A stretch of DNA of 64,000 nucleotides from Allosphingosinicella vermicomposti (GCF_003012815.1 NZ_PXYJ01000001.1:868001-932000), one strand, 5' to 3'; positions 9,178 to 19,162 are shown, counted from the stretch's first letter. Notes: generated from the letters alone by a model not told the origin. Numbers and translations are program-made.

Positions 9178-11034
9178 TCAGGCATCGCCCGCCGCGTTTT
9201 CCATCAACGCCGCAAGCCGCCCATTTACCTCGTCCCGCGCCGTTCGAAGCCGTTGCTGCTCCATAAACGCCGCTTCATCGCCATCCTCTTCCAGCCGCGC
9301 CGTCGCCGCTGCCAAAGCAGCATCGAGGGCAGGGCGCGCCGCCAACGTCTCGATCACCAAAACCAGCTCGCGGCAGGCGCGTTCCGGGTCGGCGTCACGA
9401 CGTGTAAAGGAAAAGCCCAATCCTTGTGTCAGGCGCAATTGCTCCACGACAGCAGCAACGCCTTTGTCCGCCAATATGGTATTTAGGCGGTCGGGATCAA
9501 GTTCGCCGTGCGACAGCGCGCAATCGATCAGCACATCGCGCAGCCGCAACGGTTGGCCAGACGGGAAGGGGAGGGCGGCAATCGTCTCGGCATGAGACGA
9601 CAGAATAGCCGGAAAACGCATCAAGCCTGCGAGAATCGCGCGGCTCTCGTGCGGCGCCAATCCCGTCGCGCTCACCGCCTTCGCCTGCTGCGAGGCGGGG
9701 CGAGGAGGGGCATAACGCCCCTGGAAAACACTGCGCCCCACAGGCCGGTTCGGCGTCCATTCCCGGCGTGGCGGCCGGGTAAGGGCATAGAAACGGTCCA
9801 TGAGCGCGCTGCGATACTGATCGCGCACATCCGGGTCGGCGATGGTCGCGACATGATCGAGCAGGCGGCGCTTCAAACCAGCCTTCTGTTCCGGCGTATC
9901 GAGCGGCTCGGCGGCGCTCTCATGTCGCCAGAGACGATCGACGAGGCTTTCGGGTGCGCCGAGCAGGTCTTCCAAGGCGCTACGCCCTTTGGCGCGGAGA
10001 AGATCGTCGGGATCCTGACCTGTGGGCAACGTGACGAAACCAAGCGACCGCCCCGGCCCGACGTGCGGCAATGCCCGGAGCGCCGCGCGCACAGCCGCTT
10101 TCTGCCCCGCTGCATCGCCATCGAAGCAGAGGAGGGGAGTGGCGGCGAGCCGCCACAACCGCTCCAATTGCCCTTCGGTGAGCGCTGTGCCGAGCGGGGC
10201 CACGCCTTCGCCGATTCCTGTCTGATCAAGGGCGATCACGTCCATATAGCCTTCGACGACCACCACCCGTTTGGCATCGCGGCTGGCGGGCGAGGCGCGG
10301 TCGAGATTGTAGAGCGTCCGCCCCTTGTCGAAGAGAGGCGTTTCGGGGGAATTGAGATATTTGGGCTCGCCATCGCCAAGGATGCGGCCGCCAAAGGCGA
10401 TGACCCGCCCGCGCTGATCGCGGATCGGGATCATCAGGCGCCCCCGGAAACGGTCGTAAGGTTCCTTGCCGCTCTCTTCAGGCTGGATCAGCAGGCCGCA
10501 CTCGACCAGCTTCTCGACTCCGAATTCCTTGAGCGCCGTCTTGAGCTTCGTCCGCGAGTCCGGCGCGAACCCGAAATTGAAGCGCGCACGCGTCACGTCC
10601 GTGATGCCGCGCCGCTTCAGATAATCCCGCGCCGCCGCGCCTTCCAGGCCCGCCAGTTGCTCTTCAAGCCAGCGCGAAGCCGCCGTCATGACGTCGTAAA
10701 GCCCTGCCGCCTTGTCGGCCTTCTCCCGCGCCCGTGGATCGGCGGCAGGCACTTCCAAGCCCGCTTTGTCGGCCAGCTCCTTCACCGCATCCATGAAGGG
10801 AAGTCCCTGCGCATCGGTGAGGAAACGGATCGCGTCGCCATGCGCGCCGCAGCCGAAGCAATGGTAGAAGCCCTTCTCGTCATTCACCGTAAAGGACGGG
10901 GTTTTTTCCTTGTGAAACGGACAGCAGGCCTTCCACTCGCGGCCTGCGCGGGTGAGTTTCACCTGCTTCCCAATGACCGAGGAGATGAGGGTGCGGCCGC
11001 GCAGTTCGTCCAGAAATTGGGGGGAAAGGCTCAA
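9178..11034 (-). CDS. dnaG: DNA primase
   Basis: A 618-residue primase that makes RNA primers for replication. The N-terminal zinc-binding module shows CPFHKEKTPSF and FHCFGCG-type cysteines (about residues 38-64, with one histidine). The TOPRIM domain contains VVVVEGYMDVIALDQTGI and the following acidic DGDAAG motif. The C-terminal third is the helicase-interaction region. The start is a TTG at 11034, supported by the typical beginning SLSPQFLDELRGRTL and a run of G's just upstream. The start overlaps the stop of the GIY-YIG ORF (TTGA), so translation may be coupled. A 31-bp perfect inverted repeat sits 23 bp upstream. Confidence 0.96.
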   Translation of the reverse strand: MSLSPQFLDELRGRTLISSVIGKQVKLTRAGREWKACCPFHKEKTPSFTVNDEKGFYHCFGCGAHGDAIRFLTDAQGLPFMDAVKELADKAGLEVPAADPRAREKADKAAGLYDVMTAASRWLEEQLAGLEGAAARDYLKRRGITDVTRARFNFGFAPDSRTKLKTALKEFGVEKLVECGLLIQPEESGKEPYDRFRGRLMIPIRDQRGRVIAFGGRILGDGEPKYLNSPETPLFDKGRTLYNLDRASPASRDAKRVVVVEGYMDVIALDQTGIGEGVAPLGTALTEGQLERLWRLAATPLLCFDGDAAGQKAAVRAALRALPHVGPGRSLGFVTLPTGQDPDDLLRAKGRSALEDLLGAPESLVDRLWRHESAAEPLDTPEQKAGLKRRLLDHVATIADPDVRDQYRSALMDRFYALTRPPRREWTPNRPVGRSVFQGRYAPPRPASQQAKAVSATGLAPHESRAILAGLMRFPAILSSHAETIAALPFPSGQPLRLRDVLIDCALSHGELDPDRLNTILADKGVAAVVEQLRLTQGLGFSFTRRDADPERACRELVLVIETLAARPALDAALAAATARLEEDGDEAAFMEQQRLRTARDEVNGRLAALMENAAGDA

Positions 11035-11447
11035 GACGACCCCCCGACATCGGAAGTGCGCCCCTCGACTTCGCTCGGGACGAACGAGCTCAGGTGTTCG
11101 GTTGGGCTGTTATCCTCGCGCAACGCTCCACTCTCGTTCGTCCCGAGCGAAGTCGAGGGGCGCTCGTGAGGCGGTCGTGCAAAATGGCCGACTTTCTCCC
11201 AATCCCCTGTCACCAATGCTTCCTTCTTGGCTCGCGACCAATTCTTCACCCGCCGCTCGAATGCGAGCGCCTCTTCCCGACTAGGTGCGATGTCGCACCA
11301 GACCAGTTCGACTGGTAGCCTCCGCGTCCAATCGGCGGCCAAGCCTTCCCCATGCTCGGCCAAGCGCTTCTCAAGATTGTCCGTGTGGCCCGTATAGAAC
11401 GACCCGTCCCAGCATCTGAGCAGATAGACCCAGAATTGCACGGTCAT
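11031..11447 (-). CDS. GIY-YIG domain protein with repeat-derived tail
   Basis: A 138-residue protein. The first ~92 residues form a GIY-YIG nuclease-like domain: WVYLLRCWDGSFYTGHT, then a conserved E in REEALAFERRVKNWSRAKK. This matches short stand-alone GIY-YIG proteins similar to UvrC/YhbQ relatives, usually about 90-100 residues. The last ~45 residues (from ERPSTSLGTNE to the end) are encoded by the intergenic palindromic repeat and are unlikely to be functional sequence. The stop TGA overlaps the dnaG start. Nuclease activity is not shown. Confidence 0.82.
   Translation of the reverse strand: MTVQFWVYLLRCWDGSFYTGHTDNLEKRLAEHGEGLAADWTRRLPVELVWCDIAPSREEALAFERRVKNWSRAKKEALVTGDWEKVGHFARPPHERPSTSLGTNESGALREDNSPTEHLSSFVPSEVEGRTSDVGGSS
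11058..11163. repeat. Perfect 31-bp inverted repeat between GIY-YIG domain and dnaG
   Basis: Arms at 11058-11088 and 11133-11163 are exact reverse complements (CCCCTCGACTTCGCTCGGGA core), with a 44-base spacer. It belongs to the intergenic repeats with a CTCGGGACGAACGAG-type arm. It codes for the tail of the GIY-YIG protein and lies 23 bp before the dnaG start. Confidence 0.85.
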
Positions 11448-11457
11448 CGTGCCAGCG

Positions 11458-11512
11458 CCCCTCGACTTCGCCTGTCCTGAGCCCTGTCGAAGGGCTCGGG
11501 ACGAACGAAGCC
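11458..11512. repeat. Partial copy of the CCCCTCGACTTCG repeat
   Basis: Contains CCCCTCGACTTCGCCTGTCC and a GGGCTCGGGACGAACGAA arm, an imperfect relative of the repeat at 11058-11163. It fills the gap between the GatB/YqeY gene and the GIY-YIG gene. Confidence 0.65.
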
Positions 11513-11524
11513 GCCATGCCGCAT

Positions 11525-11977
11525 TTAAGAAAGCCGCCCCTTCACCAGCCCGCTCGCCTTGCTCATGTCGATGCTCGCAGCATGGCGTTCCTTCAGCACC
11601 GCCATTACCTTGCCCATGTCCTTGACCGAGCCCGCACCCACTTCCGCGATGATCGCGTCGATCGCCGCATTGGCCTCATCTTCGCTCATCTGTGCAGGCA
11701 GGAAGCCCTCGATGATCGCGACCTCGGCTTTTTCCTGGTCGGCCAGTTCCTGGCGACCGCCTTGCTCGTACATGGTGATCGATTCGCGGCGCTGCTTGAT
11801 CATCTTTTGCAGCACTTCTGTAACCAAAACGTCGTCATCCGGCGCGTTGGCGGCGGTGCGCAGTTCGATGTCGCGGTTCTTGATCGCCGACTGGATGAGG
11901 CGGATGGTGGCCGTCCGTTCCTTGTCTCCGCCCTTCATGGCGGTGACGAGCGCGGCTTTGAGGTCGTCGCGAATCAT
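11525..11977 (-). CDS. GatB/YqeY domain protein
   Basis: A 150-residue stand-alone YqeY domain, related to the tail domain of the GatB amidotransferase subunit. It starts MIRDDLKAALVTAMKGGDKE and has the family motifs TIRLIQSAIKNRDIE, IEGFLPAQMSEDE and MGKVMAVLKER. Its role is uncertain; it may bind tRNA. In many alphaproteobacteria it is found between carA (divergent) and dnaG-rpoD, exactly as here. Confidence 0.93.
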   Translation of the reverse strand: MIRDDLKAALVTAMKGGDKERTATIRLIQSAIKNRDIELRTAANAPDDDVLVTEVLQKMIKQRRESITMYEQGGRQELADQEKAEVAIIEGFLPAQMSEDEANAAIDAIIAEVGAGSVKDMGKVMAVLKERHAASIDMSKASGLVKGRLS

Positions 11978-12121
11978 GATCTCTCGTTCTTGCTTTCAGC
12001 GGAAAGGACGCACGATAGCCCGCATAAATCCTGTTTAATAGATTGACGCTGCGCCCCCCTGTCTCTAGCGGACGAGCCTTAGCGACATCGCCAGAAACCT
12101 TTTACTAGGAGTGCCCGCCCC

Positions 12122-13297
12122 ATGGCCGACACCAAGCACACGCCTGCGCCACATGGAGCCACGGGCGTATTGGTGTTAGCGGACGGGACAATCATCTGGG
12201 GCCGGGGTTTCGGCGCCGAGGGCGATGCGGTGGGCGAGGTGTGCTTCAACACCGCGATGACCGGCTATCAGGAGATCATGACCGATCCGTCCTATGCGGC
12301 GCAGATCGTCACCTTCACCTTCCCCCACATCGGGAATGTCGGCGCCAATTATGAGGATGTCGAGGCGGACAATCCCTTCGCATTGGGCTGTATCGTCCGC
12401 GAGGATGTGACCCATTCGTCGAACTTCCGCGCCGTGCAGGATTTCGACCAGTGGTTGAAGGCGAACGGCCGCATCGGCCTGTCCGGCGTCGACACGCGGG
12501 CGCTGACCCGCCTGATCCGCGAGAAAGGCGCTCCGAACGGCGTCATCGCGCACGATGCCAAGGGCGCATTCGATATCGATGCCCTGAAGGAAAAGGCGCG
12601 CACCTGGCCCGGCCTCGAAGGCATGGATCTCGCCAAAGAAGTTTCCTGCCGCCAGATGTACCGCTGGTCGGGCGGCCTTTGGGCGCGGGGAGAGGGCTAT
12701 GCGCCCGGCGTGGACGATGAAAGCCTGCCCCACGTCGTCGCCATCGATTACGGCTCCAAGCGCAACATCTTCCGGAATCTCGCAAATGCCGGCGCGCGCG
12801 TCACCGTGCTGCCCGCCACCGCAACTTATGAAGAAGTGATGGCGCACAAGCCCGACGGCATTTTCCTGTCGAACGGCCCGGGCGATCCCGCCGCGACCGG
12901 CGAATATGCGGTGCCGGTGATCCGGCAGCTGCTCGAAACGAAGAAGCCGCTCTTCGGCATCTGCCTTGGTCATCAACTCCTCGGCCTCGCGGTCGGCGCC
13001 AAGACCACGAAGATGCACCAAGGCCACCGCGGCGCCAATCATCCGGTCAAGCGTCTGGAGGATGGCCGCGTCGAAATCACCAGCATGAACCACGGCTTCG
13101 CGGTGGAAACCGAAACGTTGCCGGAAAATGCGCGCGCGACGCATATCTCGCTGTTCGACGGGAGCCTCGCGGGCCTGGAACTGACGGATCGCCCGGCTTT
13201 CTCGGTGCAATATCACCCGGAAGCGAGCCCGGGGCCGCAAGACAGCATCTATCTGTTCAAGAAGTTCGTTTCGCAAATTGGGGAAGGGGGCGCATGA
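12122..13297 (+). CDS. carA: Carbamoyl-phosphate synthase small subunit
   Basis: A 391-residue glutaminase subunit that delivers ammonia to CarB for carbamoyl phosphate, feeding pyrimidine and arginine synthesis. The N-terminal domain includes GYQEIMTDPSYAAQIVTFT. The class I amidotransferase domain has the nucleophile Cys281 in FGICLGHQLLG, and the catalytic His-x-Glu in QYHPEASPGPQD near the end. The ATG follows a purine-rich AGGAG (12108-12112). The stop overlaps the start of the next small ORF (ATGA). Confidence 0.97.
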   Translation: MADTKHTPAPHGATGVLVLADGTIIWGRGFGAEGDAVGEVCFNTAMTGYQEIMTDPSYAAQIVTFTFPHIGNVGANYEDVEADNPFALGCIVREDVTHSSNFRAVQDFDQWLKANGRIGLSGVDTRALTRLIREKGAPNGVIAHDAKGAFDIDALKEKARTWPGLEGMDLAKEVSCRQMYRWSGGLWARGEGYAPGVDDESLPHVVAIDYGSKRNIFRNLANAGARVTVLPATATYEEVMAHKPDGIFLSNGPGDPAATGEYAVPVIRQLLETKKPLFGICLGHQLLGLAVGAKTTKMHQGHRGANHPVKRLEDGRVEITSMNHGFAVETETLPENARATHISLFDGSLAGLELTDRPAFSVQYHPEASPGPQDSIYLFKKFVSQIGEGGA

Positions 13298-13464
13298 CCT
13301 CCAAGCGCAATCCCGCACGCCAGAAAATGCAGGCGGAGATCAACGCTATTCCGGCTGTTCCCCGCAAGCGCAACTGGCGGCCGCGTTTTGACATGACCTC
13401 GACCTGGGTAGCGCTCGCCATCGCTTTCGCCGCTCTCCTATATAATCTGCTCATCTGGGAATAG
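13294..13464 (+). CDS. Small single-pass membrane protein after carA
   Basis: A 56-residue ORF beginning MTSKRNPARQKMQAEINAIP. The N-terminal half is basic and cytoplasmic-looking. The C-terminal half has one hydrophobic helix (TWVALAIAFAALLYNLLIW) followed by E and the stop. The ATG overlaps the carA stop as ATGA, the carA end supplies GGGGAAGGGGG as a ribosome-binding site, and codon use fits the region. Function is unknown. Confidence 0.65.
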   Translation: MTSKRNPARQKMQAEINAIPAVPRKRNWRPRFDMTSTWVALAIAFAALLYNLLIWE

Positions 13465-13467
13465 CAC

Positions 13468-13779
13468 TTGCTCACGCGCACCAATATCACCCTGACGCTT
13501 TTATTGGGTTTAGCGTGCGGTGGCTGCACCAATTCGCCCCTCACCGCTGAGGAAATACGGGCTGAAAAGGAAGCGCGACTTGTGGAGATCACGACAACTT
13601 GCGGCCTTCCGCAGGGATCTCTGAAGTTGATCGGAACCGATGAATTACACATTAAACCGCCGATCGACGCCAGTTATGAGAGTGTCGATTGCCTCCTTCG
13701 GAAGGTGAAAGGGACCGACTTGGGTTTGAAAATGGGCTTCGTCGGTAACGAAGCGCCCGCAAAGCAGAGTGGACAATAA
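13468..13779 (+). CDS. Small exported or lipoprotein-like protein between carA and carB
   Basis: A 103-residue ORF with a TTG start, MLTRTNITLTLLLGLACGGCTNSP. The beginning looks like an export signal. The two cysteines resemble, but do not exactly match, a lipobox. The mature part has two further cysteines (TTCGLPQ and VDCLLRK). The ORF starts 3 bases after the preceding stop and ends directly before the carB ATG, so it fits a co-translated operon. I recognise no family. The real start could be further inside. Confidence 0.5.
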   Translation: MLTRTNITLTLLLGLACGGCTNSPLTAEEIRAEKEARLVEITTTCGLPQGSLKLIGTDELHIKPPIDASYESVDCLLRKVKGTDLGLKMGFVGNEAPAKQSGQ

Positions 13780-16700
13780 ATGCCAAAGCGCACCGACATC
13801 TCCTCCATCCTCATCATCGGCGCGGGGCCGATCGTCATCGGGCAGGCGGCTGAGTTCGATTATTCGGGGACGCAGGCCGCAAAGGCGTTGCGCGAGGAAG
13901 GTTATCGCATCATCCTCGTCAATTCGAACCCGGCGACGATCATGACCGATCCGGAGCTTGCGGACGCGACCTATGTCGAACCGATCACGCCTGAATTGGT
14001 GGCAAAGATCATCGAGAAGGAACGGCCCGATGCGGTGCTCCCGACGATGGGCGGGCAGACGGCATTGAACACCGCGCTCGCGCTCTTCCGCGACGGCACG
14101 CTCGACAAATATGGCGTGAAGATGATCGGCGCCGATGCCGAGGCGATCGACAAGGCGGAAGATCGCCTGAAATTCCGCGATGCGATGGACAAGATCGGGC
14201 TCGAAAGCCCGCGCAGCCAGATCGCGCACAGCCTCGACGATGCGATGAAGGCGCTGGACGTCGTGGGCCTGCCCGCCATCATCCGCCCGTCCTTCACGCT
14301 CGGCGGCACCGGCGGCGGCATTGCGTATAACAAGGACGAATTCGTCGCCATCGTCGCCGGCGGCCTCGACGCCAGCCCGACGACCGAGGTTCTGATCGAG
14401 GAATCCGTTCTCGGCTGGAAGGAATATGAGATGGAGGTCGTCCGCGACCGCGCGGATAATGCCATCATCATCTGCTCGATCGAGAATATCGACCCCATGG
14501 GCATCCATACCGGTGACTCGATCACCGTCGCGCCCGCGCTGACGCTGACCGACAAGGAATATCAGATCATGCGCAACGCGAGCATCGCGGTGCTGCGTGA
14601 AATCGGCGTGGAAACAGGCGGTTCCAACGTCCAGTTCGCAGTGAATCCGGAGGACGGGCGCCTCGTCGTCATCGAAATGAACCCGCGCGTCAGCCGCTCC
14701 TCCGCGCTCGCGTCCAAGGCCACGGGCTTCCCGATCGCCAAGGTCGCGGCGAAACTGGCGGTGGGCTACACATTGGACGAGATCGACAACGACATTACCG
14801 GCGCGACACCCGCGAGCTTTGAGCCGACCATCGATTATGTCGTGACCAAGATCCCGCGTTTCGCCTTCGAAAAGTTCAAGGGCTCTGAAGCCCTGCTGTC
14901 CACCGCGATGAAATCGGTGGGCGAAGTGATGGCGATCGGCCGCAATATCCACGAAAGCCTGCAGAAGGCCCTGCGCGGCCTCGAAACCGGCCTCACCGGC
15001 TTTGATGGCGTCAAGGCCCTCTACGGCGCCCCGCGTGAGGAGATCGAGGCGGCGCTCGCGACGCCGTCACCCGACCGGCTGCTCGTCGCCGCCCAGGCGC
15101 TGCGCGAAGGTTTCACGGTGGACGAGGTCCACGCCATCGCCAAATATGATCCCTGGTTCCTCGAGCGGATCAAGGAAATCGTCGACGCGGAGGAAGAAGT
15201 GTGCACGAACGGCCTGCCGCGCGACGCGGAAGGGCTGCGGCGCCTCAAGGCCATGGGCTTCTCCGACAAGCGCCTCGCCGATCTCGCCATCAAGGCGGCG
15301 AACGTGGTTGGCGGCAAAATCATGGTGAAGGGCCACGGCCTCATCCACGACACGGTGAAGGCGATGACTGGCGCGACCAGCGAGGACGAGGTCCGCGCGC
15401 TTCGCCACAAGCTCGGCGTCCGCCCAGTCTTCAAGCGCATCGATACCTGTGCCGCCGAGTTCGAGGCGAAAACGCCCTATATGTATTCGACTTACGAAGC
15501 GCCGACCTTCGGCGAGCCGGAGGACGAAAGCCAGCCCACTGACGCGAAGAAGGTCGTTATTCTCGGCGGTGGCCCGAACCGGATCGGGCAGGGGATCGAG
15601 TTCGATTATTGCTGCTGCCACGCCTGCTTCGCACTCGATGATGCGGGCTATGAAACCATCATGATCAATTGCAATCCGGAGACGGTGTCGACGGATTACG
15701 ACACGTCGGACCGCCTCTATTTCGAGCCGCTGACCGCCGAGGACGTTCTCGAAATCCTCCATGTCGAGCAGTCCAGGGGCACACTCCACGGCGTCATTGT
15801 CCAGTTTGGCGGCCAGACGCCGCTAAAGCTCGCCGCCGCGCTGGAAAAAGCCGGTATTCCGATTCTCGGCACCTCGCCCGACGCGATCGACCTTGCCGAG
15901 GACCGCGAACGTTTCGCCGATCTCGTCACCCGTCTTGGCCTCAAGCAGCCGCGCAACGGTATCGCCCGCAGCCGCGAAGAGGCTTTGGCCGTGGCCGAGC
16001 GGATTGGTTACCCGGTCCTAACCCGTCCATCCTACGTCCTTGGCGGCCGCGCGATGGAGATCGTCGACGGCCCGGCCCAGCTTGAGGATTATATCGTCAC
16101 CGCCGTTCAGGTGTCTGGCGACAGCCCGGTCCTCATCGATCAATATCTCCGCGACGCGATCGAGGTCGACGTGGACGCGATCAGCGACGGCAGTGAAGTC
16201 GCCATTGCGGGCGTCATGCAGCATATCGAGGAAGCGGGCGTCCACAGCGGCGACAGCGCCTGCTCGCTGCCGCCCTATAGCCTCGATCAGTCCATCGTGG
16301 ACGAGATCGAGCGTCAGGCGAAGGCGCTCGCCCTCGCGCTCGGCGTTAAGGGCCTGATGAACGTCCAGTTCGCGGTGAAGGACGGCGAAGTCTATCTGAT
16401 CGAGGTCAATCCCCGCGCCAGCCGCACCGTGCCCTTCGTCGCCAAGGCGATCGGCACCCCGGTCGCCAAGATCGCGGCGCGGGTCATGGCGGGCGAGCCG
16501 CTGGCGAAGTTCCTGCCGCTGTCCCGCTCGATCGATCATATCGCGGTGAAGGAAGCCGTTTTCCCCTTCGCGCGCTTCCCGGGCGTCGATCCGGTCCTCT
16601 CACCGGAAATGAAGTCAACCGGCGAAGTCATGGGAATCGACAAGGATTTTGCGACGGCATTTCTCAAATCTCAGCTTGGCGGCGGCGTCGTGCTTCCGGA

Positions 16701-17109
16701 AAGCGGCACCCTGTTCGTGTCGGTAAAGGATAGCGACAAGACCCTGATCCTGGAGCCCGTCCGCACGCTCCTCGACCTTGGTTTCAAGGCCGTCGCGACC
16801 GCAGGCACCGCCGATTATCTTATCGGTCAGGGCCTGAACGTCGAACGCGTCAACAAGGTCGCCCAAGGCCGCCCGCATATCGTCGACAAGATCAAGGACG
16901 GCGGCATCGACCTCATTTTCAACACGACCGAAGGCTGGCAGAGCCACAAGGACAGCCAATCGATCCGGGCATCGGCCCTTATGGCAAAAGTGCCCTATTT
17001 CACGACAGCGGCGTCCAGCGCCGCTGTTGTGCAGGCTATTGCCACTTCAAAAGGCCGCAGCCTTGAAGTTCGGTCCTTGCAGGATTATTATTCCGCCTTC
17101 GACGCGTAA
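13780..17109 (+). CDS. carB: Carbamoyl-phosphate synthase large subunit
   Basis: An 1109-residue synthetase that makes carbamoyl phosphate from bicarbonate, ATP and ammonia supplied by CarA. It shows the family's internal duplication. The first ATP-grasp half begins [20 protein letters not shown] and has [16 protein letters not shown]. The second half begins [20 protein letters not shown] and has [13 protein letters not shown]. The C-terminal MGS-like allosteric domain covers about the last 140 residues ([18 protein letters not shown]). It is separated from carA by two small ORFs. Confidence 0.98.
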   Translation: MPKRTDISSILIIGAGPIVIGQAAEFDYSGTQAAKALREEGYRIILVNSNPATIMTDPELADATYVEPITPELVAKIIEKERPDAVLPTMGGQTALNTALALFRDGTLDKYGVKMIGADAEAIDKAEDRLKFRDAMDKIGLESPRSQIAHSLDDAMKALDVVGLPAIIRPSFTLGGTGGGIAYNKDEFVAIVAGGLDASPTTEVLIEESVLGWKEYEMEVVRDRADNAIIICSIENIDPMGIHTGDSITVAPALTLTDKEYQIMRNASIAVLREIGVETGGSNVQFAVNPEDGRLVVIEMNPRVSRSSALASKATGFPIAKVAAKLAVGYTLDEIDNDITGATPASFEPTIDYVVTKIPRFAFEKFKGSEALLSTAMKSVGEVMAIGRNIHESLQKALRGLETGLTGFDGVKALYGAPREEIEAALATPSPDRLLVAAQALREGFTVDEVHAIAKYDPWFLERIKEIVDAEEEVCTNGLPRDAEGLRRLKAMGFSDKRLADLAIKAANVVGGKIMVKGHGLIHDTVKAMTGATSEDEVRALRHKLGVRPVFKRIDTCAAEFEAKTPYMYSTYEAPTFGEPEDESQPTDAKKVVILGGGPNRIGQGIEFDYCCCHACFALDDAGYETIMINCNPETVSTDYDTSDRLYFEPLTAEDVLEILHVEQSRGTLHGVIVQFGGQTPLKLAAALEKAGIPILGTSPDAIDLAEDRERFADLVTRLGLKQPRNGIARSREEALAVAERIGYPVLTRPSYVLGGRAMEIVDGPAQLEDYIVTAVQVSGDSPVLIDQYLRDAIEVDVDAISDGSEVAIAGVMQHIEEAGVHSGDSACSLPPYSLDQSIVDEIERQAKALALALGVKGLMNVQFAVKDGEVYLIEVNPRASRTVPFVAKAIGTPVAKIAARVMAGEPLAKFLPLSRSIDHIAVKEAVFPFARFPGVDPVLSPEMKSTGEVMGIDKDFATAFLKSQLGGGVVLPESGTLFVSVKDSDKTLILEPVRTLLDLGFKAVATAGTADYLIGQGLNVERVNKVAQGRPHIVDKIKDGGIDLIFNTTEGWQSHKDSQSIRASALMAKVPYFTTAASSAAVVQAIATSKGRSLEVRSLQDYYSAFDA

Positions 17110-17136
17110 TTTTCCGCACATTTTCTTTGTGAACAG

Positions 17137-17156
17137 GCGGCTGTACAAGCAGCCGC
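17137..17156 (+). other. Short hairpin between carB and greA
   Basis: GCGGCTG and CAGCCGC form a 7-bp stem with a TACAAG loop. There is no T-run after it, so it is at best a weak terminator or RNA-stabilising stem before greA. Confidence 0.4.
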
Positions 17157-17184
17157 TCATTGTTATTTGAACGAAAGGCTTACC

Positions 17185-17664
17185 ATGGCGACGGTCGACA
17201 AGATGCCGATGCTGGCGGAGGGGTATGAAAAGCTCCAGACCGAGGTGCGCCACCTGAAAATGGTCGAGCGTCCCGCCGTCATCGACGCGATCGAGGAAGC
17301 GCGGGCCCATGGTGACCTGTCCGAAAATGCCGAATATCATGCGGCGAAGGAACGTCAGGGCCAGATCGAGGCGCAGATCGCCGACATCGAAGACCGCCTG
17401 AGCCGCGCGATGGTCATCGATCCGACGACCTTGTCGGGCGACAAGGTTGTATTCGGCGCGACCGTTCATCTGCTCGACGAAAATGACAAGCCGATCAAAT
17501 ATCAGATCGTCGGCGAGACCGAGGCGGACGCGAAGGTCGGCCGCATCAGCTATTCATCGCCCTTGGGCCGTGCGCTCATCAGCCGCAATGTCGGCGATGA
17601 AGTCGAATTCTCCGCGCCGTCAGGCGACAAATATTACGAGATCGAGAAGATCGAGTTCATCTGA
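17185..17664 (+). CDS. greA: Transcription elongation factor GreA
   Basis: A 159-residue factor that rescues backtracked RNA polymerase by stimulating transcript cleavage. The N-terminal coiled coil includes the acidic-tip region [20 protein letters not shown]; the C-terminal globular domain ends [16 protein letters not shown]. The ATG at 17185 follows GAAAGG. An upstream TTG in frame is less likely. Confidence 0.95.
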   Translation: MATVDKMPMLAEGYEKLQTEVRHLKMVERPAVIDAIEEARAHGDLSENAEYHAAKERQGQIEAQIADIEDRLSRAMVIDPTTLSGDKVVFGATVHLLDENDKPIKYQIVGETEADAKVGRISYSSPLGRALISRNVGDEVEFSAPSGDKYYEIEKIEFI

Positions 17665-17676
17665 TCTCGCGGCCTT

Positions 17677-17694
17677 CCCCGGCGAAGGCCGGGG
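17677..17694. terminator. CCCCGGC hairpin between converging greA and the transpeptidase gene
   Basis: CCCCGGC-GAAG-GCCGGGG forms a 7-bp GC stem with a tetraloop. It is a short member of the same repeat family as the hairpins at 24131-24148 and 63163-63184. It lies between the two gene ends and may stop transcription from either side, though there is no long T-run. Confidence 0.5.
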
Positions 17695-17704
17695 CAAACC
17701 GACC

Positions 17705-19000
17705 TCAATTCGACGCGATCACCGTCTCCGTTTCGTCGAAAAGGCGCGCGATCAGTGCGGGGTCGCGGTCGTAAGGATCCTTTCGGAACGTCACGCCGTC
17801 GCCTGACACGCCGGCCGTCATATAGGTGATGTAGACAGGCACCGGCCGGTCGAGGTCGACATTATGCTCAACCTTCGGATCGCCCCCCTGCGGCATATGG
17901 CCGAATAGCCAGGTGGCGAGCCTTTCGGCATCCTCCACTCGCACGCAACCGTTGCTGATCCAGCGATTTTCCGCGTTGAATAGTGACTTGTCCGGCGTGT
18001 CGTGAAGGTAGATGCCATAATCGTTGGGCATCATGAATTTGACGCGCCCCATGGAATTCCAAGGGCCCGGACGCCGCCGGAACCGCATGGTCGTGCCATC
18101 CTTCGCGATCGTGGCCCAATCGATCGAGGCGGGATCGACTATTTCGGCCGCTTCGGTCCAATCGGACAAAATCTCATATTCGCGCTCTTCAAGGTAGGGG
18201 AGGCCATTCGCCACCACCTTCGGAGCGATCAATGTCTGGACCAGATCGGGCGGCACGTTCCAATAAGGGTTGACGCTGGCGAAGCGCATCAGGGCCGCCA
18301 TCATCGGCGTCGGCGTCTCGGCGCTGCCGACGATCACCTTCATGCTGTCCCGCACCTTGCCGTCTTCATAGAGGTAGAGGCGCGCCTCGCCCGCATCGAC
18401 AAGGATATAGCGGTCGCGTTCGCTGGCGCGCGGCAGCACGCGGGCACGCTCCAGATTGATGAGCAGCAGCCGCTCATAATATTCGGCGCCCTTGTTCAGC
18501 GACGCGATCGTGCCCGCACCGGCGACCCCGTCCGCCTTCAACCCATGTACGCCCTGATATTTGCGCACCGCAGCCCCCAGCGCGGCGTCGAATCTGTCCC
18601 CGGCGGGAAGACCCAGCCGCTCGCGAAGCAAAGCCACGCGGTCCCCCGTCATGCCAAGCTTAAGCGTCGGCCCTTCGTCAATCTCCACCTGCGGCAGGCC
18701 TGCCCAATCCATCCGGTAACGCATGAGGCCGCGCCGCAATTCGGTGTAGAGGGGGTGAACGGGCAGGAAGAGATCGACCGGCGCGCCGGGAACTTCCTTC
18801 AGTCCCAGATCCTTCAACAATCCATCCCGCTCCCGCATCGCAGGCGCGATTTCCGGATCGATATAGATCATGTCGATGCCCTGCTGAACGCTCGGCGGAA
18901 TCTCAACCGGTTCGATCGGACGGATATCGCGCGCGGCAGCCGGCGTGGCGATGAGGGAGAGAGCAAGGGCAAGCGCGCAGTGGAACATGGTCAACGTCAT
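17705..19000 (-). CDS. L,D-transpeptidase (YkuD family) with peptidoglycan-binding domain
   Basis: A 431-residue exported enzyme. The signal peptide is MTLTMFHCALALALSLIATPAAA, so the ATG at 19000 is chosen over the longer open frame. A peptidoglycan-binding domain is visible around RLGLPAGDRFDAALGAAVRK and the following VHGLKADGVAGAGT. The YkuD catalytic domain contains HDTPDKSLF and the nucleophile Cys (about residue 352) in SNGCVRVED. The overall layout resembles YcbB/LdtD-type enzymes that make 3-3 crosslinks or attach proteins to peptidoglycan. Confidence 0.93.
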   Translation of the reverse strand: MTLTMFHCALALALSLIATPAAARDIRPIEPVEIPPSVQQGIDMIYIDPEIAPAMRERDGLLKDLGLKEVPGAPVDLFLPVHPLYTELRRGLMRYRMDWAGLPQVEIDEGPTLKLGMTGDRVALLRERLGLPAGDRFDAALGAAVRKYQGVHGLKADGVAGAGTIASLNKGAEYYERLLLINLERARVLPRASERDRYILVDAGEARLYLYEDGKVRDSMKVIVGSAETPTPMMAALMRFASVNPYWNVPPDLVQTLIAPKVVANGLPYLEEREYEILSDWTEAAEIVDPASIDWATIAKDGTTMRFRRRPGPWNSMGRVKFMMPNDYGIYLHDTPDKSLFNAENRWISNGCVRVEDAERLATWLFGHMPQGGDPKVEHNVDLDRPVPVYITYMTAGVSGDGVTFRKDPYDRDPALIARLFDETETVIASN

Positions 19001-19162
19001 AACACCCCCAACTGAACTCAGGCCGAACCGCGAAGCCCGATGCGGCCTTGCCGTCACCACATGATCGCGTAAGGACGGGGCTTGTTCCGCCATGTTGGGA
19101 GAAACCATGGGCAAGCCAGCCATCGCCGCGACCCGCATTCACGTCCTGCTGGGCAAGAACTG

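Noticed and set aside
7117-9486. Long plus-strand open frame (789 codons) opposite rpoD
   Set aside because: It mirrors rpoD in a high-GC region where antisense frames stay open, its translation has no recognisable family and is Leu/Ala/Arg/Asp-biased, and rpoD itself is unmistakable.
12043-12071. TTGACG with a TAGCGG 17 bases later as the carA promoter
   Set aside because: The -10 is too poor to support it, although a promoter is expected somewhere in this divergent gap.
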